DNA of 29,458 nucleotides, from the NCBI GenBank assembly GCA_964439605.1, contig CAYTPC010000036.1:1-29458 (forward strand). The letters are read 5' to 3'. Under the pieces are notes generated by a model that worked only from the letters and a program-made list of their open reading frames with translations, was not told the DNA's origin and ran no database searches. This DNA is from JAITWT01 sp964439605 (GTDB lineage Bacteria > Pseudomonadota > Gammaproteobacteria > Burkholderiales > Burkholderiaceae_C). The translations under genes were made by a program, and so were the position numbers. Positions 1-8,447 of the stretch are shown here, piece after piece (positions within the stretch are counted from its first letter, which is position 1; every line of letters starts with the position of its first letter).

Positions 1-500
1 GCGCCCGCCAGCGGGTGGCCGACGTAGGTGGCGGCGATGCCCGCCTCGGCCAGCAGATCCGGCTCGAAGGGGAACAGGCACAGCACATGGTCGGCGGCGC
101 GGCGCAGCTTGGCCAGCTTTTCGGGCCGCCAGGCCCAGAACGACGGGCTGACGAAGTGCAGCGTCTTGACGCCGCCCGCCCGCAAACGCGCTTGCAGATC
201 GAAGTTGAAGTCCGGCGCATCCACGCCGATGAACAGGTCAGGCCGCTCGGCCAGCAGCCGCTCGCCCAACTGCCGCCGAATGCGCAGCAATTCGGGCAGG
301 CGCGGCAGCACTTCAAGGTAGCCGCGCACGGAAAGTTTTTCGACCGGCCACCAGGCGTCAAATCCTTGCGCTGCCATCTGCGCGCCGCCGATACCCGCCG
401 CGCGCAGGCCGGGCCAGCGGCTTTTGAGCGCCTGCAGCAAATGCCCCGCAAGCAAGTCGCCGGAGGTTTCGGCGGCGACGAGAGCAAAAAACGGATTCAT
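1..500 (-). CDS. lpxB: Lipid-A-disaccharide synthase, N-terminal part (cut by window edge)
   Basis: Encodes the first 166 residues of LpxB, the GT-B fold glycosyltransferase of the inner-membrane cytoplasmic face. It joins UDP-2,3-diacylglucosamine to lipid X to make the lipid A disaccharide. Reading from the ATG at 500, the start MNPFFALVAAETSGD carries the family's N-terminal glycine/serine loop (about residues 8-15). Further along come GYLEVLPRLPELLRI, IGVDAPDFNFDL, FVSPSFWAWR and LCLFPFEP, then YVGHPL close to the edge, all in the order expected of LpxB. No stop occurs before position 1, so the remaining portion lies outside. It is the last visible gene of the cluster, 58 nt after lpxA. 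That gap holds a hairpin repeat rather than an obvious ribosome binding site. Identity is secure; the start is the only ATG that fits the family's N-terminus. Confidence 0.95.
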   Translation of the reverse strand, partial: MNPFFALVAAETSGDLLAGHLLQALKSRWPGLRAAGIGGAQMAAQGFDAWWPVEKLSVRGYLEVLPRLPELLRIRRQLGERLLAERPDLFIGVDAPDFNFDLQARLRAGGVKTLHFVSPSFWAWRPEKLAKLRRAADHVLCLFPFEPDLLAEAGIAATYVGHPLAG

Positions 501-516
501 GCCGATGCGCTGTCTT

Positions 517-546
517 TTTCCCTCTCCCACTTGCGGGAGAGGGAAA
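517..546. repeat. Perfect 12-bp inverted repeat in the lpxA-lpxB gap
   Basis: TTTCCCTCTCCC (517-528) and GGGAGAGGGAAA (535-546) are exact inverted arms around a 6-nt loop ACTTGC. The hairpin fills most of the 58-nt gap inside an otherwise tight operon. On the transcribed (minus) strand the stem is followed by A residues, not a T-run, so it is not a canonical intrinsic terminator. Its form resembles dispersed intergenic palindromes of many proteobacterial genomes. No second copy is seen in this window. Confidence 0.8.
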
Positions 547-558
547 CCTGGATGTGTC

Positions 559-1350
559 TCATCGCACGATGCCGCGCGTGGCCGTGGCGAGGAACTCCTG
601 CATCAGCGCGATATCCGCGTCGGCTTCGGCCAGTTCGCCGCGCAGGGCGTCGATCTGCTGGCGCGCGGCTTCCAGCGTCAGGCCCTTGCGGTAGAGCAGA
701 CGGTACATCTGCTTGACGAGCGTGATGCGCTCGGCGCTGTAGCCGCGGCGCTTGAGGCCCTCGGCGTTGATGCTTTGCGCTTCCGCCGAGTTGCCGCCGG
801 CGGTGACAAAGGGCGGCAAGTCCTGCGCCAGCCGGGTCTGGAACGCGGTCATGGCGTGCGCGCCCACGCGCACGAACTGGTGTACGCCCGTGAGCCCGCC
901 CAGAAACACCCAGTCGCCCAGATGCACGTGCCCGGCCAGTTGCACCGCGTTGGCCAGGATGAGGTGGCTGCCCAGCTGGCAATCGTGCGCGATGTGCACG
1001 TAGGCCATGATCCAGTTGTCGTCGCCCAGGCGCGTGGCGCCCGCGTCTTGCACGGTGCCGGTGTTGATGGTGACGAACTCGCGCAGGGTGTTGCCGCTGC
1101 CGATGACCAGCGCCGTTTCTTCGCCTGCGTATTTCTTGTCCTGCGGCACGGCGCCGAGGCTGACGAACTGGAAGACGCGGTTGCCCGCACCCAGGGTGGT
1201 GCACCCTTCGATCACGCAATGCGCGCCGATGCGCGTGTCCGCGCCGATTTGCACATGCGGGCCGATGACGGTGTAGGGGCCGACGCTCACGCCGTCGGCC
1301 AGTTCGGCCTTGGGATCGACCAGCGCCGTAGGGTGAATATCGCGCGCCAT
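559..1350 (-). CDS. lpxA: UDP-N-acetylglucosamine acyltransferase LpxA
   Basis: Catalyses the first step of lipid A synthesis: transfer of a 3-hydroxyacyl chain from acyl carrier protein to the 3-OH of UDP-GlcNAc in the cytoplasm. The 263-aa product is near the usual 260-265 aa. It shows hexapeptide repeats from about residue 5 to 180 (for example VSVGPYTVIG and VQIGADTRIG), the left-handed beta-helix of this family. VHIAHDCQLG places a histidine at 122, matching the catalytic His of LpxA. The C-terminal part from about 190 is helical (VKQMYRLLYRKGLTLEAA), as in the family. The ATG at 1350 (MARDIHPTALVD) is chosen over an upstream ATG at 1395, which would overlap fabZ and add residues unlike any LpxA. 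It lies 20 nt after fabZ, in the classic lpxD-fabZ-lpxA-lpxB order. Confidence 0.97.
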   Translation of the reverse strand: MARDIHPTALVDPKAELADGVSVGPYTVIGPHVQIGADTRIGAHCVIEGCTTLGAGNRVFQFVSLGAVPQDKKYAGEETALVIGSGNTLREFVTINTGTVQDAGATRLGDDNWIMAYVHIAHDCQLGSHLILANAVQLAGHVHLGDWVFLGGLTGVHQFVRVGAHAMTAFQTRLAQDLPPFVTAGGNSAEAQSINAEGLKRRGYSAERITLVKQMYRLLYRKGLTLEAARQQIDALRGELAEADADIALMQEFLATATRGIVR

Positions 1351-1370
1351 GCGTGATCTTTGAAAACGGG

Positions 1371-1814
1371 TCAGGCCACGCGGCGCATGGTGCACATGAT
1401 CTGGGCTTCGGCGGCGATGTCGCCGTCGACCTCGGCGCGGGCGTTGAACTTGTAGATGCCCGCGCGCGCGCGGTCCAGCGCGCCGTGCAGCATGAGCTGG
1501 TCGCCCGGCACCACCGGGCGCTTGAAGCGCGCGGCGTCGATGCCGACGAAGTAGAACACCGAATCGTCGGCCAGCCGGTCGATGCCTTCCACTTCAAACG
1601 ACAGCAGCGCGCAGCTTTGCGCCAGTGCTTCCAGAATCAACACGCCGGGAAAGATGGGACGGCCCGGAAAGTGGCCGGTAAAGCACGGTTCGTTCACGGT
1701 GATGTTCTTGACGGCGCGCACGGTCTTGGCCGTCAGGTCGATATCGAGCACGCGATCGACCAGCAGGAACGGATAGCGGTGCGGCAGTTTGTTCAGGATC
1801 TTGTAGATGTCCAT
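1371..1814 (-). CDS. fabZ: 3-hydroxyacyl-[acyl-carrier-protein] dehydratase FabZ
   Basis: Dehydrates (3R)-hydroxyacyl-ACP to trans-2-enoyl-ACP in type II fatty acid synthesis. Its substrate pool is shared with LpxA and LpxD, which explains the clustering. The 147-aa hot-dog fold protein has PHRYPFLLVDRVLDID near the N-terminus. FTGHFPGRP carries the catalytic His (about H48), and GVLILEALAQ carries the catalytic Glu (about E62) on the central helix. Length is normal. The start ATG at 1814 gives MDIYKILNKLPHRYPF, the usual beginning. It follows lpxD by 9 nt, so translation is probably coupled. FabA is an alternative dehydratase family but lacks this N-terminal pattern. Nothing unusual is seen. 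Confidence 0.97.
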   Translation of the reverse strand: MDIYKILNKLPHRYPFLLVDRVLDIDLTAKTVRAVKNITVNEPCFTGHFPGRPIFPGVLILEALAQSCALLSFEVEGIDRLADDSVFYFVGIDAARFKRPVVPGDQLMLHGALDRARAGIYKFNARAEVDGDIAAEAQIMCTMRRVA

Positions 1815-1823
1815 GATGGGTAT

Positions 1824-2813
1824 TCATTCCTGGGAGGAAATGTTCAAGCGCTGCTCCAGCCGCTTGACGCGGGCGCGCAACTCAAACAGGCGCCTGAGCG
1901 CAGCGGCGTTTTTCTTCCACGCGGCATCGTCGGCGATGGGGTAGATGGCCGTGTAATGGCCACCCGGCGTTTTGATCGAATCGGGCACCAGCGTGCCGCC
2001 CGAAATGGTGACGTTGTCGGCAATGGTCAGGTGGCCCGAGATCATGCCCGCGCCGCCCACCATGCAATGCGCGCCGATGTGCGCGCTGCCGGCCACGCCC
2101 ACGCAGCCGGCCATGATGGTGTGCCGGCCCACGCGGCAGTTGTGACCGATCTGGATCAGGTTGTCGAGCTTGACGCCATCTTCGATCACGGTATCTTCAA
2201 GCGCACCGCGATCGATACAGGTATTGGCGCCGATCTCCACGTCATCACCGATGCGCACCGCACCGAGCTGCTCGATCTTGATCCAGGCGCCTTCGTGTGC
2301 AGCCAGTCCAAAACCATCCGCGCCGATCACCACGCCGGGATGCAACAGGCAGCGCGCACCGATGACGCAATTCTCACTCACCGTGACACGCGATTTGAGC
2401 ACCGTGCCAGGCCCAATGCGCGCGCCCCGTTCGATCACGCACAACGCACCGATACGTGCCGTTTCATCGACGTGCGCCTGAGGATCGATGACCGCGCTCG
2501 GGTGAATCCGCTCACCCTCTGGCGGCGCATGATGCGCCTTCCACAATTGCGTGAGCCGGGCAAAGTAAAGATAAGGATCCGGCGTGACGATATAGGCGCC
2601 GCGCGCTGCCGCCACCGCCTCCATCGCCGGCGAAACGATGACGCAGCCCGCCCGTGAAGCACTCAGCTCCTTCTGGTACTTCGGGTGGCTCAGGAAGCTC
2701 AGTGCATCGGGCGCCGCGCTGGCCAACGGCGCCAGCCGCTCAATCATCAGTGCGGAATCGCCGTACAGATCGCCACCGAGGGCCTGAACAATTGCGCCGA
2801 GTTGCAGGGCCAC
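1824..2813 (-). CDS. lpxD: UDP-3-O-(3-hydroxyacyl)glucosamine N-acyltransferase LpxD
   Basis: Adds the second hydroxyacyl chain, on nitrogen, to UDP-3-O-acyl-glucosamine, the third step of lipid A synthesis. The 329-aa protein has an N-terminal uridine-binding domain (about 1-100, with LSFLSHPKY). A hexapeptide left-handed beta-helix follows (about 103-290, for example IGANTCIDRG and NVTISGGT). A C-terminal helical extension (about 295-325, RRLFELRARVKRLEQRL) is typical of trimeric LpxD. The catalytic histidine is visible in LIQIGHN at about residue 224. The gene lies 30 nt after skp and 9 nt before fabZ. The ATG at 2813 begins MALQLGAIVQALGG, the expected N-terminus. Nothing is missing. Confidence 0.97.
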   Translation of the reverse strand: MALQLGAIVQALGGDLYGDSALMIERLAPLASAAPDALSFLSHPKYQKELSASRAGCVIVSPAMEAVAAARGAYIVTPDPYLYFARLTQLWKAHHAPPEGERIHPSAVIDPQAHVDETARIGALCVIERGARIGPGTVLKSRVTVSENCVIGARCLLHPGVVIGADGFGLAAHEGAWIKIEQLGAVRIGDDVEIGANTCIDRGALEDTVIEDGVKLDNLIQIGHNCRVGRHTIMAGCVGVAGSAHIGAHCMVGGAGMISGHLTIADNVTISGGTLVPDSIKTPGGHYTAIYPIADDAAWKKNAAALRRLFELRARVKRLEQRLNISSQE

Positions 2814-2843
2814 ATCAATCCCATCCGCGCCAAGGCGCAGAGT

Positions 2844-3398
2844 TTATTTACCGTTCCCAGCGCCCGCGTTGAGTGCCTTGATCACTTTATCCGTGATGTC
2901 ATATTTCGGATTGAGGTAGACCGCCTCTTGAAGGACAGCATCGTACTTCTCGGACTCAGCCACCTGCTTGACCGCGCGATTGGCACGGTCATATACCTGC
3001 TGAAGTTCCTCGTTCTTGCGTATGCTGAGGTCTTCCTGGAACTCCCGGCGCCTGCGCTGAAATTCACGATCCTGGTCGACCAGCGCACGTTGACGCTGGT
3101 CACGTTGCGAATCGGTCAACGTTGGCGCTTCGCGCTCAAACTTTTCAGAAGCGTTCTTGAGCGCCTCGCCCTGCGCCTGCAAGTCATTCTCGCGCTTCTT
3201 GAACTCGGCTTCGATTTTCGCCTGAGCGTTCTTGGCCGGCTGCGCTTCACGCAGCAGGCGATCAAGATTCAGGAAGCCGATGCGAAAGGCTTCCTGCGCT
3301 GGCGCTGCGGAGGCCTGCGCATGCGCCGGCCCCGACACAAGGATACAAGCCGCAACCAATAACGATGGGGAAACGATACGGGGAAAAAAGTTCATCAT
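2844..3398 (-). CDS. skp: Periplasmic chaperone Skp/OmpH
   Basis: Periplasmic holdase that carries unfolded outer-membrane proteins to the BAM complex. The 184-aa product begins with a Sec signal peptide (about 1-27, hydrophobic core SLLVAACILVS, cleavage after AHA). The stretch IGFLNLDRLLREA, a typical OmpH beginning, follows. A long charged, coiled-coil tentacle region spans about 55-150 (AEFKKRENDLQAQG, QRRRREFQEDLS), and the C-terminal helix carries YDAVLQEAVYLNPKYDIT. Size matches the family. Its first ATG shares one base with the bamA stop (TAATGATG on the coding strand), so the two genes are translationally coupled. A second in-frame ATG immediately follows and could equally be the start. 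Confidence 0.95.
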   Translation of the reverse strand: MMNFFPRIVSPSLLVAACILVSGPAHAQASAAPAQEAFRIGFLNLDRLLREAQPAKNAQAKIEAEFKKRENDLQAQGEALKNASEKFEREAPTLTDSQRDQRQRALVDQDREFQRRRREFQEDLSIRKNEELQQVYDRANRAVKQVAESEKYDAVLQEAVYLNPKYDITDKVIKALNAGAGNGK

Positions 3399-5800
3399 TA
3401 AAACGAGGTCCCAATCTGGAATTGCACGCGCTGGATTCTATCGGCCGGAATGGTGTTAGTGGGGTTAGCGGGGTCTGCCTTCTCCTTTTGAGACTTGACC
3501 GGAACCGCATAAGCCAACCGCAGCGGCCCGATCGGTGAAATCCAGCTGATACCCAGACCGGCCGACGCACGCCACATCTTCTGTGCGCTCCACTGCGCAT
3601 CCGATACGTCGCGAGGACGGTCGGAGAACACGTTGCCGACATCGAAAAATGTGTACCAGCGCAGCGTCCGGTCGTTGCCCGCGCCTGGGAATGGAGAGGT
3701 GAACTCCATGTTGAGGACGGCCTTCTTGGTTCCGCCCAGCGCGCCCTGCGTGACGGCATCACGCGGACCCAGCGAGTTCTGTTCAAACCCGCGCACCGAA
3801 CCCAAACCGCCGGCATAGTAGTTCTTGAAGATCGGGTAGGTTTTATTGCCGATTGGCTTACCGTAACCGACTTCGGCATTCAAGGCCAGTGTGTATTTCT
3901 TGGTCAGCGGAACGTACTGCTGGTATTGGTAGCCGCCACGGTAATAGCGCATGTCGCCGCCGGCGCCGACCTCGAGGTTGGCGCGTTGCAGCCGTCCGCT
4001 CGTCGGAACCAGCGCGCTGTCGCGGCTATCACGCATCCAGCCAACCGTCAGCGGGATGCCCCAGACATTGTCATTGGCACAGGGGCCCACCACTTGATTG
4101 CTGTCCTTCGGGCAGTGGAAGTAGTCGAGATAAGCCTGCGGCGTCGTCGCGCTATTGCTGCCTGGATTGAACTGGTATCGCTCGGCGCCCACACCGAAAT
4201 ACACCGTATCGACTTCGCTGAAGGGTACGCCGAAGCGGACCGAACCGCCTTGGCTGACCAGCCTGTAGTCACCATCCTGCGCATAGTACGGCCGCATCGT
4301 TCGATGGTAGATATCGAAAGTCCGCGAGATCCCGTCCTTCGTGAAGTAAGGATCCATGCTGGTCAGTGAAATCGTCCGGTTGTACTTGCTGGTATCGACT
4401 TGCAGCCCCAGGTAGTTGCCGGAACCAAGGAAATTCTCGTTCGTGATGCCGAAGCTCAGCGAAAGCTTCTCCACCGTCGAAAAGCCGGCGCCCAATTGAA
4501 GCATGCCAGCGGGCTTCTCGACCACGCTGACGGTCAGATCGACTTGGTCGGGCGAGCCCGGAACTTCGGCTGCCTCGACGTTGACTTCGGTGAAAAACCC
4601 GAGCCGGTCCACGCGATCGCGCGAGAGTTTGATGCGGTCGCCGTCGTACCACGAGGCCTCGTACTGCCGGAATTCACGCCGGATGACTTCATCGCGCGTG
4701 CGATCGTTGCCGCTGACGTTGATGCGCCGCACATACACACGGCGAGACGGATCCGCCTCCAATACGAGCGCCACCCGGCCATTGGTCCGATCCACCGAGG
4801 TACGCGCCTGCACGCGCCCAAACGCATAACCGAAAGTAGCGAAATAGTCGGTAAAGGCCTTGACCGTTTCCGAAACCTTTTCACCGTTGTACGGCTGGCC
4901 TGGCTGGATCGTGACCAGCGATTTGAACTCGTTGTCGCGGCCCAGGTAGTTGCCGTCGAGCTTGATCGACGACACGATGTACTTCTGCCCCTCGGTCACG
5001 TTCACCGTTACCGTCAGATCCTGGCGATCGGGCGAAATGGCCACCTGGGTCGAATCGATCTTGAACTCCAGATAGCCGCGCTGCAGATAGTACGAACGCA
5101 GGGTTTCAAGATCCGCATTGAGCTTGGCCCGCGAATACTGGTTCGACTTGGTGTACCAGCTCAACCAGCCGCCGGCGTCCTGATCGAACAGCCCGAGCAG
5201 CGTCGATTGACTGAAGGCACGATTGCCGACGATGCGGATCTCGCGGATGCGGGCCGGGCCGCCCTCGGTCACCGTGAAGGTCAGGTTGACCCGGTTGCGC
5301 TCGATCGGCGTGACCGTGGTCACGACATCGGCGTTGTAGAGGCTGCGGCTGATGTACTGACGCTTGAGCTCCTGCTCCGCGCGGTCGGCCAGCGCCTTGT
5401 CAAACGGCCGCCCTTCCGCCAAGCCGACATCGCGCAACGACTTCTTGAGGGCATCCTTGTCGAATTCCTTGGTACCGACGAAATCGACGTCGGCGACCGT
5501 TGGCCGCTCCTCGACGATCACGACCAGCACATCACCGGTGACATCGATGCGCACGTCCTTGAACAACCCCAGATTGAACAACGCGCGAATGGCAGCCGAG
5601 CCCCGTTCATCCGTGTAGGTGTCGCCCACGCGGATCGGCATCGAGGCGAAGATCGTTCCAGGCTCGACGCGCTGGAGACCTTCGACGCGAATATCGCGGA
5701 CGGTGAAAGGATTGATTGCCCAAACCGCGGCGGACGCAAGAGCACCCGCCACGAGCGCGACAACACTGCGCAAGCGCAAGCAACTGAATGCTGTATTCAT
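3398..5800 (-). CDS. bamA: Outer membrane protein assembly factor BamA
   Basis: Essential Omp85 protein that inserts beta-barrel proteins into the outer membrane. The 800-aa product has a signal peptide (about 1-28, hydrophobic VVALVAGALASAAV then WA). Five POTRA repeats occupy about 29-430, the first beginning INPFTVRDIRVEGLQRV. A 16-strand barrel follows, with the conserved loop-6 motif GLGSVRGFEQNSLGPRD and the terminal aromatic FQIGTSF. The ATG at 5800 is chosen because MNTAFSCLRLR is a normal basic N-region. The longer in-frame ATG at 5899 would lie inside rseP and spoil the signal peptide. It sits 37 nt after rseP and its stop overlaps the skp start. A Cys pair lies in a barrel loop (FHCPKDS and VGPCAND). 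Confidence 0.97.
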   Translation of the reverse strand: MNTAFSCLRLRSVVALVAGALASAAVWAINPFTVRDIRVEGLQRVEPGTIFASMPIRVGDTYTDERGSAAIRALFNLGLFKDVRIDVTGDVLVVIVEERPTVADVDFVGTKEFDKDALKKSLRDVGLAEGRPFDKALADRAEQELKRQYISRSLYNADVVTTVTPIERNRVNLTFTVTEGGPARIREIRIVGNRAFSQSTLLGLFDQDAGGWLSWYTKSNQYSRAKLNADLETLRSYYLQRGYLEFKIDSTQVAISPDRQDLTVTVNVTEGQKYIVSSIKLDGNYLGRDNEFKSLVTIQPGQPYNGEKVSETVKAFTDYFATFGYAFGRVQARTSVDRTNGRVALVLEADPSRRVYVRRINVSGNDRTRDEVIRREFRQYEASWYDGDRIKLSRDRVDRLGFFTEVNVEAAEVPGSPDQVDLTVSVVEKPAGMLQLGAGFSTVEKLSLSFGITNENFLGSGNYLGLQVDTSKYNRTISLTSMDPYFTKDGISRTFDIYHRTMRPYYAQDGDYRLVSQGGSVRFGVPFSEVDTVYFGVGAERYQFNPGSNSATTPQAYLDYFHCPKDSNQVVGPCANDNVWGIPLTVGWMRDSRDSALVPTSGRLQRANLEVGAGGDMRYYRGGYQYQQYVPLTKKYTLALNAEVGYGKPIGNKTYPIFKNYYAGGLGSVRGFEQNSLGPRDAVTQGALGGTKKAVLNMEFTSPFPGAGNDRTLRWYTFFDVGNVFSDRPRDVSDAQWSAQKMWRASAGLGISWISPIGPLRLAYAVPVKSQKEKADPANPTNTIPADRIQRVQFQIGTSF

Positions 5801-5837
5801 CTGTGACTTCAGGCCGGCACGCAACGCCGGTAAGCAT

Positions 5838-7229
5838 TTAACCAAAGAGGTGGGAAACCATGCGAAACACATAGCGTTGCGCATCGTTGAAAAGTGCAAT
5901 CGACATTATCAGCAGTAACAATGCCAGACCGCCACGTTGAAACCGTTCCATCCATGCGTCAGAGACACTCCGCCCCGTCAGACCTTCCCACAGATAATAC
6001 AGCAGGTGTCCCCCATCCAGAACGGGAATTGGCAACAGATTGAATACGCCCAGGCTCACGCTGATGAACGCCAGGAACACGAGATACTGCGTCAAGCCCA
6101 GGCTGGCCGATTTGCCGGCATAGTCGGCAATCGTCAATGGGCCGCTGAGATTGTGGAGTGACGCCTGTCCGATGACCATGTTGCCGATCATTCGCAGCGT
6201 GAGCGCGGAAACCTCCCAGGTGCGCGTGACGGCTCGCGACACACCTTCTATCAAACCGTAACGCACCAGCGTCATCTCCGGCGGCGCGCCCACGTAAGCG
6301 CCGATACGGCCGACCTTGCGGCCGTCTTCGTCACGCAGCTCGGGCGTTACGTCAAAGTCGAGCATGCGCCCTGCACGTTCGACATGCCAACGCTGTGTGC
6401 GGGCGCTGCCGCCATCGACCGAGGTACGGATCAGTTCGCGCAATTGCTGTCCGTCGACGATAGCGGTCGTCCCGACTGCGTGAACCAGGTCGCCCTGCCG
6501 CAAGCCATCGCGTTCAGCCGCACCACCGGCCATGACCTGGCCGATCTCCGGGCGCACGAGCGGTGAAACGAGGCCGATATGGCGAAAGAGCTTGTCATCG
6601 GCGTCCTGTGCCATCAACCCGCCCAGCGGCAAGGTGAGGAGGCGGCTGGCACTACTGGTTTCTACTGTAACTTCAAGTTGCAAATCTTCATGTCCGAGTG
6701 CAGCGCGCGCCACGCGCCAGCTCAGGTCATCGAAAGAATGCACGGGCTTGAGATCGTCGGCCACGCCGGCACGCAGAACCCGCTCGCCCCCTTTCAGTCC
6801 CGCCTGCTGCGCCACCGAGCCCGGCGGCGGCGGCGCAATGCGCGCCACCGGCTCCTGCACTCCGATCCACCCAACCAAGACATAGAGCAGCACAGCCAGC
6901 AACAGATTGGCGATTGGCCCTGCGGCCACGATCGCCGCACGCACCCGCAGCGGCTGCGTATTGAATGCATACGGCCGCTCCTGCGGCGTCACCGGCCCCT
7001 CGCGCTCGTCGAGCATGCGCACGTAGCCGCCCAGCGGAAACACGCCTATCACGAATTCGGTAGGCTGCCCCGAACGCGGGCGCGGCTGCCAGCGATAGAG
7101 CACCTTTCCGAACCCGATCGAAAACCGCAACACCTTGACCCCGCAAGCAACGGCAACGCGATAGTGGCCATACTCATGCACCGTGATCAACAGTCCGAGT
7201 GCGACGATGAAGGCGATGAGGGTCAACAT
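5838..7229 (-). CDS. rseP: Site-2 intramembrane zinc protease RseP
   Basis: Inner-membrane metalloprotease that makes the second cut in the anti-sigma factor RseA in the sigma-E envelope-stress pathway, and also clears signal peptide remnants. The 463-aa product has the zinc motif HEYGH at about 18-22 in the first membrane segment, then VLRFSIGFGK. Two periplasmic PDZ domains occupy about 115-300. The second active-site motif NLLPIPVLDGGHLLYY is in a late membrane helix, and a C-terminal hydrophobic segment (GLALLLLIMSIAL) follows. The ATG at 7229 (MLTLIAFIVALG) is the family start; an upstream in-frame ATG at 7313 would run into dxr and add a proline-rich leader. It lies between dxr and bamA, as in many proteobacteria. 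Confidence 0.97.
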   Translation of the reverse strand: MLTLIAFIVALGLLITVHEYGHYRVAVACGVKVLRFSIGFGKVLYRWQPRPRSGQPTEFVIGVFPLGGYVRMLDEREGPVTPQERPYAFNTQPLRVRAAIVAAGPIANLLLAVLLYVLVGWIGVQEPVARIAPPPPGSVAQQAGLKGGERVLRAGVADDLKPVHSFDDLSWRVARAALGHEDLQLEVTVETSSASRLLTLPLGGLMAQDADDKLFRHIGLVSPLVRPEIGQVMAGGAAERDGLRQGDLVHAVGTTAIVDGQQLRELIRTSVDGGSARTQRWHVERAGRMLDFDVTPELRDEDGRKVGRIGAYVGAPPEMTLVRYGLIEGVSRAVTRTWEVSALTLRMIGNMVIGQASLHNLSGPLTIADYAGKSASLGLTQYLVFLAFISVSLGVFNLLPIPVLDGGHLLYYLWEGLTGRSVSDAWMERFQRGGLALLLLIMSIALFNDAQRYVFRMVSHLFG

Positions 7230-7260
7230 AGGCGCTTTCTTCGCAGGAATCAACCCAGGT

Positions 7261-8445
7261 TCAATCGCCCAGCCGCAGCACGGTGGCGGCGGCGGCGGCC
7301 CGGGCCTGGGCATCCAATGCCAGAAGGTCCGTCAGCGACCGCGGATGCGCGGGCGTGACGCTCTCCAGCGTTTCAAGATTCACGGCATGAATACGGTCAA
7401 AGCGCAGCCTTCCACCGAGAAAAGCGTCGACAGCCACTTCGTTGGCGGCATTGAGCACCGCGGTCGTCCCTGCCGCGGCGCGCAACGCCTGCCATGCCAG
7501 GCTCAGGCCAGGGAAACGGGCCTCGTCCGGCTCTTCGAAGCTGAGTGTTGCAAGCCGTCCGAAATCCAGCCGTGTCGCGCCACTGTCGATGCGTTCAGGC
7601 CATGCGAGCCCGCAGGCGATCGGCACACGCATGTCAGGCGTGCCAAGCTGAGCAATGACCGAGGCATCGCAAAACTGCACCATCGAATGAATCACGCTTT
7701 GCGGGTGAATCACCACCTCGATCTGCTCGGGCGCCACTCCGAACAGGTAGCACGCTTCGATAACTTCGAGCGCCTTGTTCATCATCGTGGCCGAATCCAC
7801 CGATATCTTGCGGCCCATCACCCAGTTCGGATGGGCGCAGGCCTGCTCGGGGGTGACGCTGGCCAAGGTCTGCGGCGCGCGCGTTCGAAACGGCCCGCCG
7901 GAAGCCGTCAGAATGATCTTTTCGATGCGCCGCGGCCAACTTGCCGCATCCTCGGGCAGCGCCTGGAAGATCGCCGAATGCTCACTGTCTATCGGCAGCA
8001 GCGTTGCACCGCCTTCGCGCACGGCCTGCATGAACAATCCGCCGCCGACCACAAGCGCCTCCTTATTGGCCAGCAGCAGGCGCTTACCGGCGCGGGCAGC
8101 CGCCAGACAGGGCGCCAGACCGGCCGCGCCGACGATGGCGGCCATGACGACATCGACCTCTTCATGCGCAGCGATCGTCCTGAGCGCCTCAGGCCCCGGC
8201 AACACCCGCGTTGCCGACCCATGTGCCGCAAGCTTTTCGGCCAATAACGCCGCATGCGGCTCGCTCGTCATCACCGCGAAACGCGGTGAAAAGCGCATGC
8301 ACTGCGCCAGCAGCTCATCGACGCGGGTCGCCGCCGTGAGCGCGAACACCTCGAAGCGCCCCGGGTGGCGCGCCACCACGTCCAGCGTGCTGGTGCCGAT
8401 CGATCCTGTCGATCCCAGCACCGCCACGCGCTGCAGTTCAGACAT
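7261..8445 (-). CDS. dxr: 1-deoxy-D-xylulose 5-phosphate reductoisomerase Dxr (IspC)
   Basis: Converts DXP to 2-C-methyl-D-erythritol 4-phosphate with NADPH, the committed step of the non-mevalonate isoprenoid pathway. This pathway also feeds UppS next door. The protein (394 aa from the chosen start) opens with the nucleotide-binding loop VLGSTGSIG (about 9-17). The metal and substrate residues are visible in ILTASGGPFR and in WVMGRKISVDSATMMNKALEVIEA. ANEVAVDAFL comes near the C-terminal domain. Two ATGs compete: 8454, overlapping the cdsA stop, and 8445, giving MSELQRVAVLGSTG. I prefer 8445 because it fits the family's short N-terminus; neither has a clear Shine-Dalgarno. Function is secure, start moderately so. 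Confidence 0.96.
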   Translation of the reverse strand: MSELQRVAVLGSTGSIGTSTLDVVARHPGRFEVFALTAATRVDELLAQCMRFSPRFAVMTSEPHAALLAEKLAAHGSATRVLPGPEALRTIAAHEEVDVVMAAIVGAAGLAPCLAAARAGKRLLLANKEALVVGGGLFMQAVREGGATLLPIDSEHSAIFQALPEDAASWPRRIEKIILTASGGPFRTRAPQTLASVTPEQACAHPNWVMGRKISVDSATMMNKALEVIEACYLFGVAPEQIEVVIHPQSVIHSMVQFCDASVIAQLGTPDMRVPIACGLAWPERIDSGATRLDFGRLATLSFEEPDEARFPGLSLAWQALRAAAGTTAVLNAANEVAVDAFLGGRLRFDRIHAVNLETLESVTPAHPRSLTDLLALDAQARAAAAATVLRLGD

Positions 8446-8447
8446 GT

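Noticed and set aside
1353..2657. Long open frame (434 codons) opposite fabZ and lpxD
   Set aside because: Antisense to two well recognised genes, no family motifs, His/Asp-rich composition typical of the reverse frame of GC-rich genes.
4400..5806. Long open frame (468 codons) opposite bamA
   Set aside because: Antisense to POTRA-coding sequence with no motif or ribosome site of its own.
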